Of a stretch of DNA of 64,000 nucleotides, positions 31,230 to 40,052 are shown piece by piece. The stretch's first letter is position 1. Each line of letters opens with the position of its first letter. Both the position numbers and the translations under genes were made by a program. The stretch covers positions 1-64,000 of the forward strand of contig JAJEIT010000007.1 of the NCBI GenBank assembly GCA_022827945.1. Reading direction: 5' to 3'. The notes beneath the pieces were generated by a model. The model was given only the letters and a program-made list of their open reading frames with translations. It was not told where the DNA came from and did no database searches. Source of the stretch: Dehalococcoidia bacterium (GTDB lineage: Bacteria > Chloroflexota > Dehalococcoidia > Tepidiformales > Tepidiformaceae).

Positions 31230-31961
31230 ATGACGAGTGACGGCAGCATGGCGGACCTGGTCATCGACGCCAGGGGCGTCACGAAGACGTATGACACCGG
31301 TGAGGTGCAGGTCCAGGCGCTGCGTGGCGTCGACCTCCTGGTGCCGCGGGGCGAGATGGTCGCTGTCATGGGCCCCTCCGGCTGCGGCAAGACGACCCTC
31401 CTGAACTGCCTCTCCGGGCTCGACGCCTTCGATGACGGCCAGGTGCTCATCAACGGCGAGGACATCGCACGCATGGCCGACAACGAGAAGACCGAGTTCC
31501 GCGCGCAGGGTATGGGCTTCGTCTTCCAGACCTACAACCTTCTGCCTGTCCTCTCCGCCGTCGAGAACGTCGAGCTGCCCCTCATCGTCTCCGGGACGCG
31601 ACCCCGCCAGGCGCGCGAGCTCGCCCTCTCGGCGCTGGAGCGCGTCGAGCTGCGCCAGTACGCGGAACACCGTCCGGCGCAGCTCTCCGGGGGTCAGCGC
31701 CAGCGCGTGACCGTCGCCCGCGCCGTCGTGAATAGCCCCTCCATCGTCTGGGCCGACGAGCCCACCGGCGCCCTCGACTCGACCACCGCCGGGGGCATCA
31801 TGGACCTCCTCGTCGAGTTGAACGCGAACGCGAACCAGACGCAGGTCATCGTCACCCACGCTCCCGAGGTGGCCGCCCGCTGCCACCGGACCATCTACAT
31901 GGCCGACGGCCTCATCGAACGCGAAGAGGCGATCCGTCCCCTGGCCGGGGCTCCCGCGTAA
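31230..31961 (+). CDS. ABC transporter ATP-binding protein (MacB/LolD type)
   Basis: 243 residues from ATG 31230, preceded by GGAG at 31221-31224; a GTG at 31209 is less likely. Walker A is GPSGCGKTT, the signature LSGGQRQR, Walker B IVWADEP, followed by the LolD/MacB-typical TGALDS. These ATPases drive mechanotransmission or lipoprotein extraction rather than solute import. The permease gene starts 6 bp downstream, so the two make one complex. Confidence 0.94.
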   Translation: MTSDGSMADLVIDARGVTKTYDTGEVQVQALRGVDLLVPRGEMVAVMGPSGCGKTTLLNCLSGLDAFDDGQVLINGEDIARMADNEKTEFRAQGMGFVFQTYNLLPVLSAVENVELPLIVSGTRPRQARELALSALERVELRQYAEHRPAQLSGGQRQRVTVARAVVNSPSIVWADEPTGALDSTTAGGIMDLLVELNANANQTQVIVTHAPEVAARCHRTIYMADGLIEREEAIRPLAGAPA

Positions 31962-31967
31962 GGCTCC

Positions 31968-34900
31968 ATGGAAGAACTGTTCGGCGTCTCCATGAACACC
32001 ATCGCGGCCGTGGTCGTCGTGATCACGGTCGGCATTCTGCTGCTCCTGGCGTTCGTCGCCTTCCGCAACCCGGTGATGTTCAAGACGGGCCTGCGCAACA
32101 TCCCTCGCCGGCGCGCCCAGACCACCCTCATCATCTTTGGCTTGATGCTGGCGACCGTGATCATGACCGTCGCCTTCGGCACCGGCGACACCGTCTCGAG
32201 CACCGTAACAGACGACATCTACGAGCTCACCGGCGAGACCGACATGCTCATCGTCTGGGATGAGGAAGGCAGCCCGCGCCCCGAGGACGAACGTGTCATC
32301 CCCCTTGAGGAAGTTGCCGCCTGGGAGGAGCGATTCGCCGACGACCCCGACATCGACGGCTTCCTGCCGATCCTCCTGGAGACCCTCCCCGTCGTCAACA
32401 CGGCCACCGGGTTGAACGAGGCCGGCGCCACCATCGTCGCCTACGACACCGAGGCGGCGGCGCCGTTCGGCTCGCTTCGGGACCTTGACGGGAACGTGGT
32501 CACGGTCAGCGGCAACGAGATCGTCGTCAACGAAGACCTTGCCGGCGAGATTGATGCGGAGGTCGGGCAGACGCTCGTGCTGCTCCTGGGCGGGTACCCG
32601 GTGGAGGTCGTCGTCTCGGCGATCGCACCCAACAGCTTCCTCAGCGGCACCTTCAACGTCGGGGCGTCGGAGTTCCCGGGCGGCACGGTCAGCTTCGACT
32701 TCCTCTCCGAGATCCTCGAATTGGACGGGATTGCCTATGCCGTCGTCGTTACGAATGCGGGCGGCGTGCGGGACGGGCTGGAGCGCTCCGACGTGGTGGA
32801 GGAGAAGCTCAACGAGGTCATCGACGGCACGCCGTATGAGGTCCAGCCGCTGAAGAAGGATGCGATCGAGATTGCAAAGCTGGTTGGCAGCCTCTTCACC
32901 ACCATCTTCATCATTTTCGGGCTCTTCTCGATCGCCGCCGGCATCCTCCTCATCTTCCTCATCTTCATCATGCTTGCAGCCGAGCGGAAGCCGGAGATGG
33001 GCATGGCCCGCGCGGTCGGGGCCAAGCGCCGCCACCTCGTCGAGTCCTTCCTCGCCGAGGGCATGGGCTACGACCTCGGCGCCGCCATCGTTGGTCTCGT
33101 CGCGGGCGTTTTCGTGACGTTCGGCATGGTCGGGCTCATCAACGCCTTCGCCGAGTCAGGCCTCGGACTGGAGTTGCGGACGAACCTGACGCCGCGCAGC
33201 CTCGTCGTCGCCTTCTGCCTCGGGGTCATCTCGACGTTCATTGTCATTTTCCTCGCGGCGGTGCGGGCGAGCCGCCTCAACATCGTCTCCGCCATCCGCG
33301 ACCTTCCCGAGCCAATCGTCACAAACCCGGAGGCGGCCACCTGGCGCGGCTACGCGCGGGCAGTGCTCAACGCGGTGGTCGCCGGCGGAGCCATCGCCGT
33401 GAGCGTGTTCGCCCTTTACCGGCTCCCGGACCTTGCCCCCCTGCTCACGATCGCGCTCCTCTTCGGGCTCGTCGGCCCCTACCTGTACGTGCTCCGCCGG
33501 CACAACTTCGGCGCGCCCCGCCACGAGCGCATCTCCGGACAGCGCATACCCCTCTGGCCGTTTCTGCTCGTCCCCCTCATCCCCTTCTACCTCGTCGCCC
33601 TCCTCATCGTGCGCATCATGCGCGACCGCAATCCGACCGTTGGCCTTCCGCTCATCGTCCTCGGCATCCTCGTACCGCCCGTCGGACTGTTCCTGGTGGC
33701 CTCCCAGGACCGGGATCGTCCCATCGCGTGGGGAGCCGGGTTCGGCGTCGTGGGGCTGGCCCTCGCCGCCCTCTTCATGGAGTGGGCCTTCTCCTCCGAC
33801 AGCTACTTCTTCTTCGCAGGCGGCATCTCATTGGCCTTTAGCTGGGCGGCCTTCACGCTCCGCTACTTCCGCATGCAAGAGCGCATCTCGTTCACGATCC
33901 TCGCCTGCCTGCTCCTCGCCTTCTGGTATGTGTCGCCCGCCGGCGCGCTCGACTTCATCATCGGCGACCTCGAGGGAGGACCCGAGCTCTTCTTCCTCAG
34001 CGGCATCGTCATGGTCGCCTGCGGCACCTTCCTCGTCGTCTATAACGCCGACATCCTGCTCCCGCCCATCGCCACCCTGGGGGCGCGGCTGGGACGCATC
34101 GTGCCCGCCGTCAAGACCGCCGTCGCCTACCCCCTCACGGCCCGTATGCGCACCGGCATGACGATCATGATGATCGGCCTCATCACCTTCTCCCTCGTCA
34201 TGTTCTCCACCGTCAACGACAACTTCGACAACATCTTCCTCTCCGATGATGCGAAGGGCGGCTTCGATACGATCGTCTTCGTCAACAGCAATAACCGTAC
34301 GGACGACCTTGTCGCGACGCTGGAGCAGAACGGCGTCGACACCTCGCCCATCGTCGCGGTGAGCGAGCAACGCATCGCCTCCGCGGGGGAGACGGAGATA
34401 TTCGCCGGCAACGCCAATGACCCGTTCGGTCCGGGCGTGACCGGCACCTACTCGGTGATCGGCGCCGACGCCGCCTTCTTCGCCACGAACGAGTTCAAGC
34501 TCAAGCGGCGCGCTGCCGGCTACGCGACCGACGAAGAGGTCTGGGCCGCCGTCGCCAGCGACCCCACCCTTGCCGTCATCCCCGGGAACTTGACCGGCGA
34601 GGGGGGCGACTTCTCCGATTTCGACCTGCTCAAGCTCGACCCCGCGCTTGTGGGTGAGGGTTTCGAACCGTTCACCCTGCACCTCCATGCCCCCGGCACC
34701 GACCTCAACACCACCGTCACGGTTATCGGACAGATGGACGATCCCGCGGACATCTTCTGGGCCGCCATCATCGTGCGGCGCGACACCGTCGTCGCCGCCT
34801 TCCCCGACTCCGATTCCCAGCGCTTCGTCCTCAAGACCCGTGACGGAACGGACCAGGAGGCCTTCGCCAAGTCCATCGAATCCGGCCTGGCCCAGGCGTC

Positions 34901-35357
34901 GGCTGAGTCCTTCCAGAAGTTGCTCGACGACCAGCGCGCCGCCTCGCAGGGCTTCCTCCTGCTCTTCCAGGGATTCATGGGGCTCGGCCTCATCATCGGC
35001 ATCGCCGCCCTCGGCGTGATCGCCTTCCGCGCCGTCGTCGAGCGCCGCCAGCAGATCGGGATGCTCCGCGCCATCGGCTATCAGCGCTCGATGGTCGCCC
35101 TCAGCTTCGTCTTCGAGTCAGGCTTCGTCGCCCTCTCCGGAATCATCCTGGGGGCGGTCCTCGGGGTCTCCCTGTCCTGGGTCCTCTTCACCTCGGGTGG
35201 CATCGGCGAGGCTTCGGAGGGCGCGGACTTCATCGTTCCCTGGCTCCAACTTATCGTCATCTGCGGAATCGCCTTCGGAGCCTCGATGATCATGACCTGG
35301 TTCCCTGCCCAGAGCGCCTCGCGCGTCGCCGTCGCCGAGGCCCTCCGCTACGAATGA
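31968..35357 (+). CDS. FtsX-like ABC permease, very large
   Basis: 1129 residues. Two FtsX domains: one around 300-445 (FTTIFIIFGLFSIAAG, then AERKPEMGMARAVGAKRRHL) and one around 1000-1125 (GLIIGIAALGVIAFRAVVERRQQIGMLRAIG). Each is preceded by an extracytoplasmic MacB-periplasmic-core-like domain. Between them lies a long hydrophobic insert (about 455-715) of many further TM segments, unusual for MacB/LolC-type permeases. It probably moves lipoproteins, lipids or peptides, or transmits force with the ATPase. Its stop overlaps the SDR gene start (ATGA). Confidence 0.93.
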   Translation: MEELFGVSMNTIAAVVVVITVGILLLLAFVAFRNPVMFKTGLRNIPRRRAQTTLIIFGLMLATVIMTVAFGTGDTVSSTVTDDIYELTGETDMLIVWDEEGSPRPEDERVIPLEEVAAWEERFADDPDIDGFLPILLETLPVVNTATGLNEAGATIVAYDTEAAAPFGSLRDLDGNVVTVSGNEIVVNEDLAGEIDAEVGQTLVLLLGGYPVEVVVSAIAPNSFLSGTFNVGASEFPGGTVSFDFLSEILELDGIAYAVVVTNAGGVRDGLERSDVVEEKLNEVIDGTPYEVQPLKKDAIEIAKLVGSLFTTIFIIFGLFSIAAGILLIFLIFIMLAAERKPEMGMARAVGAKRRHLVESFLAEGMGYDLGAAIVGLVAGVFVTFGMVGLINAFAESGLGLELRTNLTPRSLVVAFCLGVISTFIVIFLAAVRASRLNIVSAIRDLPEPIVTNPEAATWRGYARAVLNAVVAGGAIAVSVFALYRLPDLAPLLTIALLFGLVGPYLYVLRRHNFGAPRHERISGQRIPLWPFLLVPLIPFYLVALLIVRIMRDRNPTVGLPLIVLGILVPPVGLFLVASQDRDRPIAWGAGFGVVGLALAALFMEWAFSSDSYFFFAGGISLAFSWAAFTLRYFRMQERISFTILACLLLAFWYVSPAGALDFIIGDLEGGPELFFLSGIVMVACGTFLVVYNADILLPPIATLGARLGRIVPAVKTAVAYPLTARMRTGMTIMMIGLITFSLVMFSTVNDNFDNIFLSDDAKGGFDTIVFVNSNNRTDDLVATLEQNGVDTSPIVAVSEQRIASAGETEIFAGNANDPFGPGVTGTYSVIGADAAFFATNEFKLKRRAAGYATDEEVWAAVASDPTLAVIPGNLTGEGGDFSDFDLLKLDPALVGEGFEPFTLHLHAPGTDLNTTVTVIGQMDDPADIFWAAIIVRRDTVVAAFPDSDSQRFVLKTRDGTDQEAFAKSIESGLAQASAESFQKLLDDQRAASQGFLLLFQGFMGLGLIIGIAALGVIAFRAVVERRQQIGMLRAIGYQRSMVALSFVFESGFVALSGIILGAVLGVSLSWVLFTSGGIGEASEGADFIVPWLQLIVICGIAFGASMIMTWFPAQSASRVAVAEALRYE

Positions 35358-36148
35358 GCGCCGCCGCCGACCGTCCCGAGCTGTGCGGTACGCAGCTTTT
35401 CGACCTCACCGGGCGCGTCGCCATCATGACCGGCGCCGGGCGCGGCCTCGGCCGCACGATGGCCCTCGCGCTGGCCGCCGCCGGCGCCGACCTCGCCCTC
35501 GCCAGCCGCACCGGCTCCGAGCTTGAGTCGCTTGTCGAAGAGGTGCAGGCCCTCGGCCGTCGCGCCATCGCCGTTCCCACCGACGTCACCTCCCCCGAGG
35601 CGTGCGAGGCGATGGTGGCCGCCGCTCTCGAACGGCTCGGCCGGCTCGACATCCTCGTCAACAACGCCGGCACCAACATTCGCAAGCCGGCCCTCGACCT
35701 CACCCCGGACGAGTTCGACTCCGTGCTCCAGGTCAACCTGAAGGGCTACTACAACGGCGCCCGGGCAGCGGGCCGCCACTTCGTTGCGCAGGGTTCCGGG
35801 AAGCTGATCAACGTCTCCAGCATCCTCGGCAGCGTCGCCCTGGCGAACCAGGCCGCCTACGCCTCGTCCAAGGGCGCCATCGACCAGCTCACGAAGGTGC
35901 TCGCAATCGAGTGGGCCGATGCCTCGGTTCAGGTCAACGGCCTCGCCCCGACCTATTTCGAGACCGACCTGACCCGTCCCCTCTACGAGGACCCCGAGCG
36001 CAAGGCGTTCATCGAGGATCGCACGCCCATGGGCCGCTGGGGCCAACCGCACGAGCTGGCCGGCGCCGTCATCTTCCTCGCGAGCGACGCCAGCAACTTC
36101 GTGACCGGCCAGACGATCCTCGTCGACGGCGGCTGGACCGCCTGGTAG
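35354..36148 (+). CDS. Short-chain dehydrogenase/reductase (SDR)
   Basis: 264 residues. Classical SDR: cofactor motif TGAGRGLGRTMA, NNAGTN, and the S-Y-K triad in INVSSILGSVALANQAAYASSKGA. The VTGQTILVDGGWTAW ending is standard. NAD(P)-dependent oxidation or reduction of an alcohol or ketone; substrate unknown, with gluconate-5-dehydrogenase-like and 3-ketoacyl reductase-like enzymes the closest style. Its start overlaps the stop of the FtsX permease, though a functional link is not evident. It converges with the VOC gene 4 bp away. Confidence 0.92.
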   Translation: MSAAADRPELCGTQLFDLTGRVAIMTGAGRGLGRTMALALAAAGADLALASRTGSELESLVEEVQALGRRAIAVPTDVTSPEACEAMVAAALERLGRLDILVNNAGTNIRKPALDLTPDEFDSVLQVNLKGYYNGARAAGRHFVAQGSGKLINVSSILGSVALANQAAYASSKGAIDQLTKVLAIEWADASVQVNGLAPTYFETDLTRPLYEDPERKAFIEDRTPMGRWGQPHELAGAVIFLASDASNFVTGQTILVDGGWTAW

Positions 36149-36152
36149 CCCC

Positions 36153-36548
36153 CTACGTTCCGCCGATCTGCGGTTCCCAGAAGGTGAAGAAGTACCCGTT
36201 TGGCCCCATGATCTGGCAGGTTCGCCCCGTCCCGTCGTCGTGCGGCCGCTGGATGGTGACGTAGCCCATCTCGATTGCCTTGCGATGCCGGGCGTCGACT
36301 GCGTCCACACGCACCCGCACCTCCGCCCCGATGCCCCGCGCCGCCCCCTCGTTGGCAAGCGCCTCACGCCAGGGATGGCCCGCGTACGACTCATCCGAGT
36401 GCAGCTGGATCTGCGCGCCCTCCAGCGCAAGCGCCGCGAAGCCGGGGTGGCGTGTCTCCAGCGTCGCGCCGGCAACCTCGGTCAGGAACGCGGCGAAGCC
36501 GTTCAGGTCGGTCGCCCAGAGGACGATGCTGAGTGCCCCCTGTGGCAT
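36153..36548 (-). CDS. VOC (glyoxalase/bleomycin-resistance) family protein
   Basis: 131 residues. The paired beta-alpha-beta-beta-beta modules of the vicinal oxygen chelate fold are suggested by LSIVLWATDLNGFAAFLTEVAGATLE at the start and GRTCQIMGPNGYFFTFWEP at the end; H53-region and terminal Glu could bind metal. Reaction unknown. It lies last in the thiolase-DUF35-VOC run on the minus strand. Confidence 0.82.
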   Translation of the reverse strand: MPQGALSIVLWATDLNGFAAFLTEVAGATLETRHPGFAALALEGAQIQLHSDESYAGHPWREALANEGAARGIGAEVRVRVDAVDARHRKAIEMGYVTIQRPHDDGTGRTCQIMGPNGYFFTFWEPQIGGT

Positions 36549-36554
36549 GGGGCG

Positions 36555-36968
36555 TCAGGCCACGGGGCGGAAGCGGGGGACGGGCGCCTCCCCTTCGTGT
36601 TCCCAGGCCACCTCGACCGCCATGCCGACGGCGATCTCGTCGTTCGAGACGCCGATGATGTTCGCGGGCATGCGCGGCCCTTCGTCCAGCTCCACGACCG
36701 CGATGTTGTAGGGAAGATCGGGCTCCCAGGCGGGATGGTAGCGCTGGTGCATGATCCCGAACGTGTAGACGGTCCCGCGCCCGCTTACCTCGTTCCAGCT
36801 CAGCCCCTCGCCGAGGCAGGTAGGGCAGGTGGGGGACGTGGGGAGGCGCATCTCGCCGCAGGAGTCGCAGGTCGCGAGCAGCAGCCGCCCCTCCTGGCCC
36901 GCGGCGAAAAAGGGCTCCGTCAGCTCGTCGGGCTGGGAGACGGGCTTCACGGGTGGGGAATCGGCCAT
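36555..36968 (-). CDS. DUF35 Zn-ribbon/OB-fold acyl-CoA-binding protein (ChsH2-like)
   Basis: 137 residues from ATG 36968. A rubredoxin-like zinc ribbon (C34, C37, C48, C51) is followed by an OB fold (GRGTVYTFGIMHQRY, YNIAVVELDEGPRMPANI). DUF35 proteins partner with thiolase-like or hydratase enzymes and bind acyl-CoA; ChsH2 DUF35 pairs with the Ltp2 aldolase in steroid side-chain degradation. The gene lies 11 bp after the Ltp2-like thiolase, the expected arrangement for a complex. Confidence 0.9.
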   Translation of the reverse strand: MADSPPVKPVSQPDELTEPFFAAGQEGRLLLATCDSCGEMRLPTSPTCPTCLGEGLSWNEVSGRGTVYTFGIMHQRYHPAWEPDLPYNIAVVELDEGPRMPANIIGVSNDEIAVGMAVEVAWEHEGEAPVPRFRPVA

Positions 36969-36979
36969 CGTGCTGCGCC

Positions 36980-38170
36980 TCAGTTCGCGTGCGGGCTCAG
37001 GATGAGCGAGGCGTGGTAGCTCAGCGCTCCCCCGTTCCCCGTCGAGAGGATGAGGTCGTTCTTCTCGACCTGGCGCTCCCCGCCCTGGCCGCGTCCCTGG
37101 ATGATCGCTTCGCTCAGCGGGGTCATGCCCCACATGTAGTACGCGGAGAGCTGCCCGCCCCCCGTGTTCGTCGGCAGCGAGCCCCCCGGACCGAGCTTGC
37201 CGTCCTCAACGAAGGCGCCGCCCTCGCCTTTCTTGCAGAAGCCGTAGTCCTCCAGCGTCACGAGCACCGTGTAGGTGTAGCAGTCGTACAGCTCGCAGAC
37301 GTCGATGTCCTCGGGGCCGACGCCCGCCATGCGGAAAACGGTTTCGGCGGCGAGCCGCGCGCCCGTCTCCGTCTCCGGGGCGTCGCCGGCGCGACGGCTG
37401 TCGCCCGGATGTCCCTGGCCCATTCCGTGGACGTACACGGGCGGCTGGGGCATGTCCTTCGCCTCGTCAGGCGGACTCACGATCACTGCCACCGCTCCGT
37501 TCGAGACGAGGCAGCAGTCTAGCAGATGGAGCGGCTCCACGATCCAGCGCGAGGCGTGGTACTCCTCCAGCGTGAGCGGATCGCGCATCTTCGCGTGCGG
37601 GTTCATCGTCGCCCACGAACGCTCCGCCACGGCAATCGCGCCGAGCTGATCCTGCGTCGTGCCGTAGAGGGACATGTGCCGCCTGGCGGCGAGCGCATAC
37701 GAGGTGTTCGCGCCGAAGTGGCCCGCCCCCGCCGAGAGCCCGAGGATGCCCGTCGGACCCGCTCGGCGCCCGGCATTGCCGTAGGCCGCCGCCGAGGATC
37801 CGCCCTGCTGCAGGGGCGCGTCGGCGAACACGCAGACGACGTGCCTGGCCATGCCCGCGTCGATCGCCAGCGTCGCGTACTGGACCATCTGCGCCGCCGT
37901 CGAACCGGCCGCGTTCATGTGGTTCAGGAGGCGCAGGTTGCCCATTCCGAGGGCGTTCTGGAGCTGCAAGCTCACGCCCTGGCCTGAGAAGCCGGTGATG
38001 CCCGCGTTGATGAGCAAGCCGTCGATGTCGGACTTCTCCAGCCCGGCGTCGGCGATGGCGAGGCGCACGGCGTCGACCGCGAAGTCGGTCGAGCTCTTGC
38101 CGTAGATGCGCCCCATGGGCGTGATGCCGAGACCGGTGATGGCGGCCGCGCCGCGTAGTCGATGTGCCAT
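36980..38170 (-). CDS. Thiolase-superfamily protein, Ltp2-like (lipid-transfer/aldolase type)
   Basis: 396 residues. Thiolase fold with GITGFSGQG, ELYDCYTYTVLVTLEDYGF and NTGGGQLSAYYMWGM near the C-terminus, as in SCP2-thiolase/Ltp proteins. The usual nucleophilic Cys site reads HMNAAGSTAAQ (about 84-94), so the thiolase Cys is missing, as in Ltp2, which instead performs retro-aldol cleavage of acyl-CoA side chains. With the adjacent DUF35 protein it probably forms an Ltp2-ChsH2-like heteromer. Substrate could be a steroid or other branched acyl-CoA; this is inference. TAGAAT lies 7 bp upstream of ATG 38170. Confidence 0.9.
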   Translation of the reverse strand: MAHRLRGAAAITGLGITPMGRIYGKSSTDFAVDAVRLAIADAGLEKSDIDGLLINAGITGFSGQGVSLQLQNALGMGNLRLLNHMNAAGSTAAQMVQYATLAIDAGMARHVVCVFADAPLQQGGSSAAAYGNAGRRAGPTGILGLSAGAGHFGANTSYALAARRHMSLYGTTQDQLGAIAVAERSWATMNPHAKMRDPLTLEEYHASRWIVEPLHLLDCCLVSNGAVAVIVSPPDEAKDMPQPPVYVHGMGQGHPGDSRRAGDAPETETGARLAAETVFRMAGVGPEDIDVCELYDCYTYTVLVTLEDYGFCKKGEGGAFVEDGKLGPGGSLPTNTGGGQLSAYYMWGMTPLSEAIIQGRGQGGERQVEKNDLILSTGNGGALSYHASLILSPHAN

Positions 38171-38177
38171 GGCGGCG

Positions 38178-38183
38178 ATTCTA
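38178..38183 (-). promoter_or_regulatory. -10 hexamer TAGAAT, leaderless-type, for the Ltp2-like operon
   Basis: Minus strand TAGAAT (5 of 6) ends 7 bp before ATG 38170; no Shine-Dalgarno. Same hexamer and arrangement as at 8956-8961. Confidence 0.55.
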
Positions 38184-38214
38184 GCGCAGGCCCTTCCGGC
38201 ACGCCGCCCTCGAG

Positions 38215-38940
38215 CTAGAAGCGGTAGGTCTCGTAGTCCTTCGCGACCACCGTGCGCGCCAGGTCCGTCTCCACGTCCGGCGTGACGTGCGTGAGCACGA
38301 GCCGTGCCGTCCCGGTAAGGGCCGCGTGGACCTCCGGAATGTCATCGACCAGGTTCATGTGGATCGGGATGGGAATGTCGCGTGAGGCGCACTCGGCCAC
38401 GAGCACATCCGCCCCGCGCGCGAGGTCGAGCACGGCATCGCAGAGGCGCGTATCCCCCGTGTAGGCGAAGTGCTCTCCCGCCAGCTGGGCGTGGTAGCCG
38501 AGGTTGAGCGAGAGCCGGTCGTCGTGCTCGACCGCGACTGCCTCGACCGTCAGGTTCCCGACCGTGGCGGAGTCGCCGGCCGCGACCTCCCGCCATTCGA
38601 TGCCGAAGTCGCTCTCGAACAGCCCTGGGTAGACGGTCCCGCCGATCTCGCGCGCCAGCCGCTCCGTCTCCGGCGGCCCCACGATCGTGACCGGCGTCTC
38701 CCGCCCCTGGTGCTTCCAATGCAGCAGCAGGAAGGGCAGCCCGAGGAAGTGGTCGCCGTGGTGGTGGCTCAACACGACCGCCTCGACCGCGTTCGGGTCG
38801 ACCCCGACACGGTGCAGGGACATGAGCGCGGTCGGCGGCGCCTCGAAGAGGTAGCGCCCGTTCGCAAGGAACCCGTTCCAGCAGAGCCCGCCCGCCGCGA
38901 ACGCATTTCCCGTGCCGATGAAGGTCAGGTCGAGCGACAT
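38215..38940 (-). CDS. MBL-fold metallo-hydrolase (RNase Z/phosphodiesterase-like)
   Basis: 241 residues from MSLDLTFIGTGNAF. The metal motif SHHHGDHFLG (HxHxDH) and the later FAYTGDTRL and VLTHVT metal sites are present. Of the metallo-beta-lactamase classes it looks most like RNase Z/ElaC or cyclic phosphodiesterases. It may process tRNA 3' ends or hydrolyse a small ester; the short exosite region leaves this open. ATG 38940 preferred over 38949, given the -10 hexamer position. Divergent from argC. Confidence 0.88.
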   Translation of the reverse strand: MSLDLTFIGTGNAFAAGGLCWNGFLANGRYLFEAPPTALMSLHRVGVDPNAVEAVVLSHHHGDHFLGLPFLLLHWKHQGRETPVTIVGPPETERLAREIGGTVYPGLFESDFGIEWREVAAGDSATVGNLTVEAVAVEHDDRLSLNLGYHAQLAGEHFAYTGDTRLCDAVLDLARGADVLVAECASRDIPIPIHMNLVDDIPEVHAALTGTARLVLTHVTPDVETDLARTVVAKDYETYRF

Positions 38941-38947
38941 GGCCGGC

Positions 38948-38953
38948 ATCCTA
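38948..38953 (-). promoter_or_regulatory. -10-like TAGGAT, leaderless-type, for the MBL gene
   Basis: Minus strand TAGGAT ends 7 bp before ATG 38940; no Shine-Dalgarno. Confidence 0.45.
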
Positions 38954-39014
38954 ATGCGCTCGCGTGACGCGCGTTCGCGCATGCCCGCAATTCGCGCATG
39001 CCCGCAACAGGCGA

Positions 39015-39020
39015 GACAAT
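39015..39020 (+). promoter_or_regulatory. -10-like GACAAT, leaderless-type, for the arg operon
   Basis: GACAAT (4 of 6) ends 6 bp before ATG 39027, with no ribosome-binding site between. No ArgR-type box was recognised around it. Confidence 0.4.
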
Positions 39021-39026
39021 GCGGAT

Positions 39027-40052
39027 ATGACGGTTCGGGCAGGCATCATCAATGTCACCGGCTTCGCGGGGATGGAAGCGGCGCGCCTGCTCTGGAACCA
39101 CCCCGAGGCCGAGCTGGTCGCTGCGACGGGCCGCTCCCTCGCCGGCCAGAAGCTCGGTGAAGCCTTCCCCCACCTCGCTGCCTACGCCGACTTCCCCATC
39201 ACGAGCGAGATCGAGACCGAGGTCGACGTCGTCTTCTCGGCGCTGCCCACGGGCGCGAGCGCCGAGGCCTGCGCCCCGCTCGTCGAGCAGGGCGTGCGCG
39301 TCATCGACATCGCTGCCGACTTCCGCCTGCGCGAAGCCGAGGCGTTTGCGCAGTGGTTCGGGGCCGAGCACCCCGCTCCGGGGCTGCTTGGCCGGGCGGT
39401 CTACGGACTCGCCGAGCTGTACGCGACCGACATCGCCGGCGCCGACCTTGTCGCCAACCCGGGCTGCTATCCGGCCGCCACCATCCTCGCCCTCGCGCCC
39501 GCCGTCGCCGCGGGAATCGTCGAGCCGCGCGTGTTCGTCGACGCCAAGTCGGGCATCTCCGGCGCTGGCCGGGGTACGGGGGGCGGCTTCAGCTACAGCG
39601 ACGTGAACGAGGACGTCTCCGCCTACCGCGTCGCGAACCACAATCACCAGCCCGAGATGGCGCAGGAGCTCTCGCGGCTGCGCGAGGGCCCGGAGGTCGC
39701 CGTCACCTTCGTACCCCACCTCGTCCCCATGACGCGCGGCATCCACTCGACCTGCTACGCGCCTCTCGCGGAGGACGTCTCCCCCGCCCAGGCGCTCGCC
39801 ATCTACCGCGACTTCTACGCAGACGCGCCCTTTACCTCCGTGACCGACGCGCCCCCACACACGAAGCACACCTATGGCAGTAACGACTGCCTCGTGCACC
39901 CCACCGTCGACGAGCGCAACGGCGCCCTCGTGGCTGTGGGCGTGCTCGACAACCTCATGAAGGGCGCTGCCGGCAGCGCCATCGAGAACATGAACCTGAT
40001 GTTCGGTCTGCCCCGGCAGGCCGGCCTCGACCGCCCGGCCCTCTACCCGTGA
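39027..40052 (+). CDS. argC: N-acetyl-gamma-glutamyl-phosphate reductase
   Basis: 341 residues from ATG 39027. Third step of arginine synthesis: NADPH-dependent reduction of N-acetylglutamyl phosphate. The N-terminal Rossmann segment (AGIINVTGFAGMEAARLL) and the catalytic ANPGCYPAA with C147 are clear. The HPEAELVAATGRS and GISGAGRGTGGGFSYSDVNED segments match ArgC. It heads argC-argJ-argB, linked by stop/start overlaps. The frame extends upstream to 38964, but similarity begins at 39027. Confidence 0.97.
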   Translation: MTVRAGIINVTGFAGMEAARLLWNHPEAELVAATGRSLAGQKLGEAFPHLAAYADFPITSEIETEVDVVFSALPTGASAEACAPLVEQGVRVIDIAADFRLREAEAFAQWFGAEHPAPGLLGRAVYGLAELYATDIAGADLVANPGCYPAATILALAPAVAAGIVEPRVFVDAKSGISGAGRGTGGGFSYSDVNEDVSAYRVANHNHQPEMAQELSRLREGPEVAVTFVPHLVPMTRGIHSTCYAPLAEDVSPAQALAIYRDFYADAPFTSVTDAPPHTKHTYGSNDCLVHPTVDERNGALVAVGVLDNLMKGAAGSAIENMNLMFGLPRQAGLDRPALYP

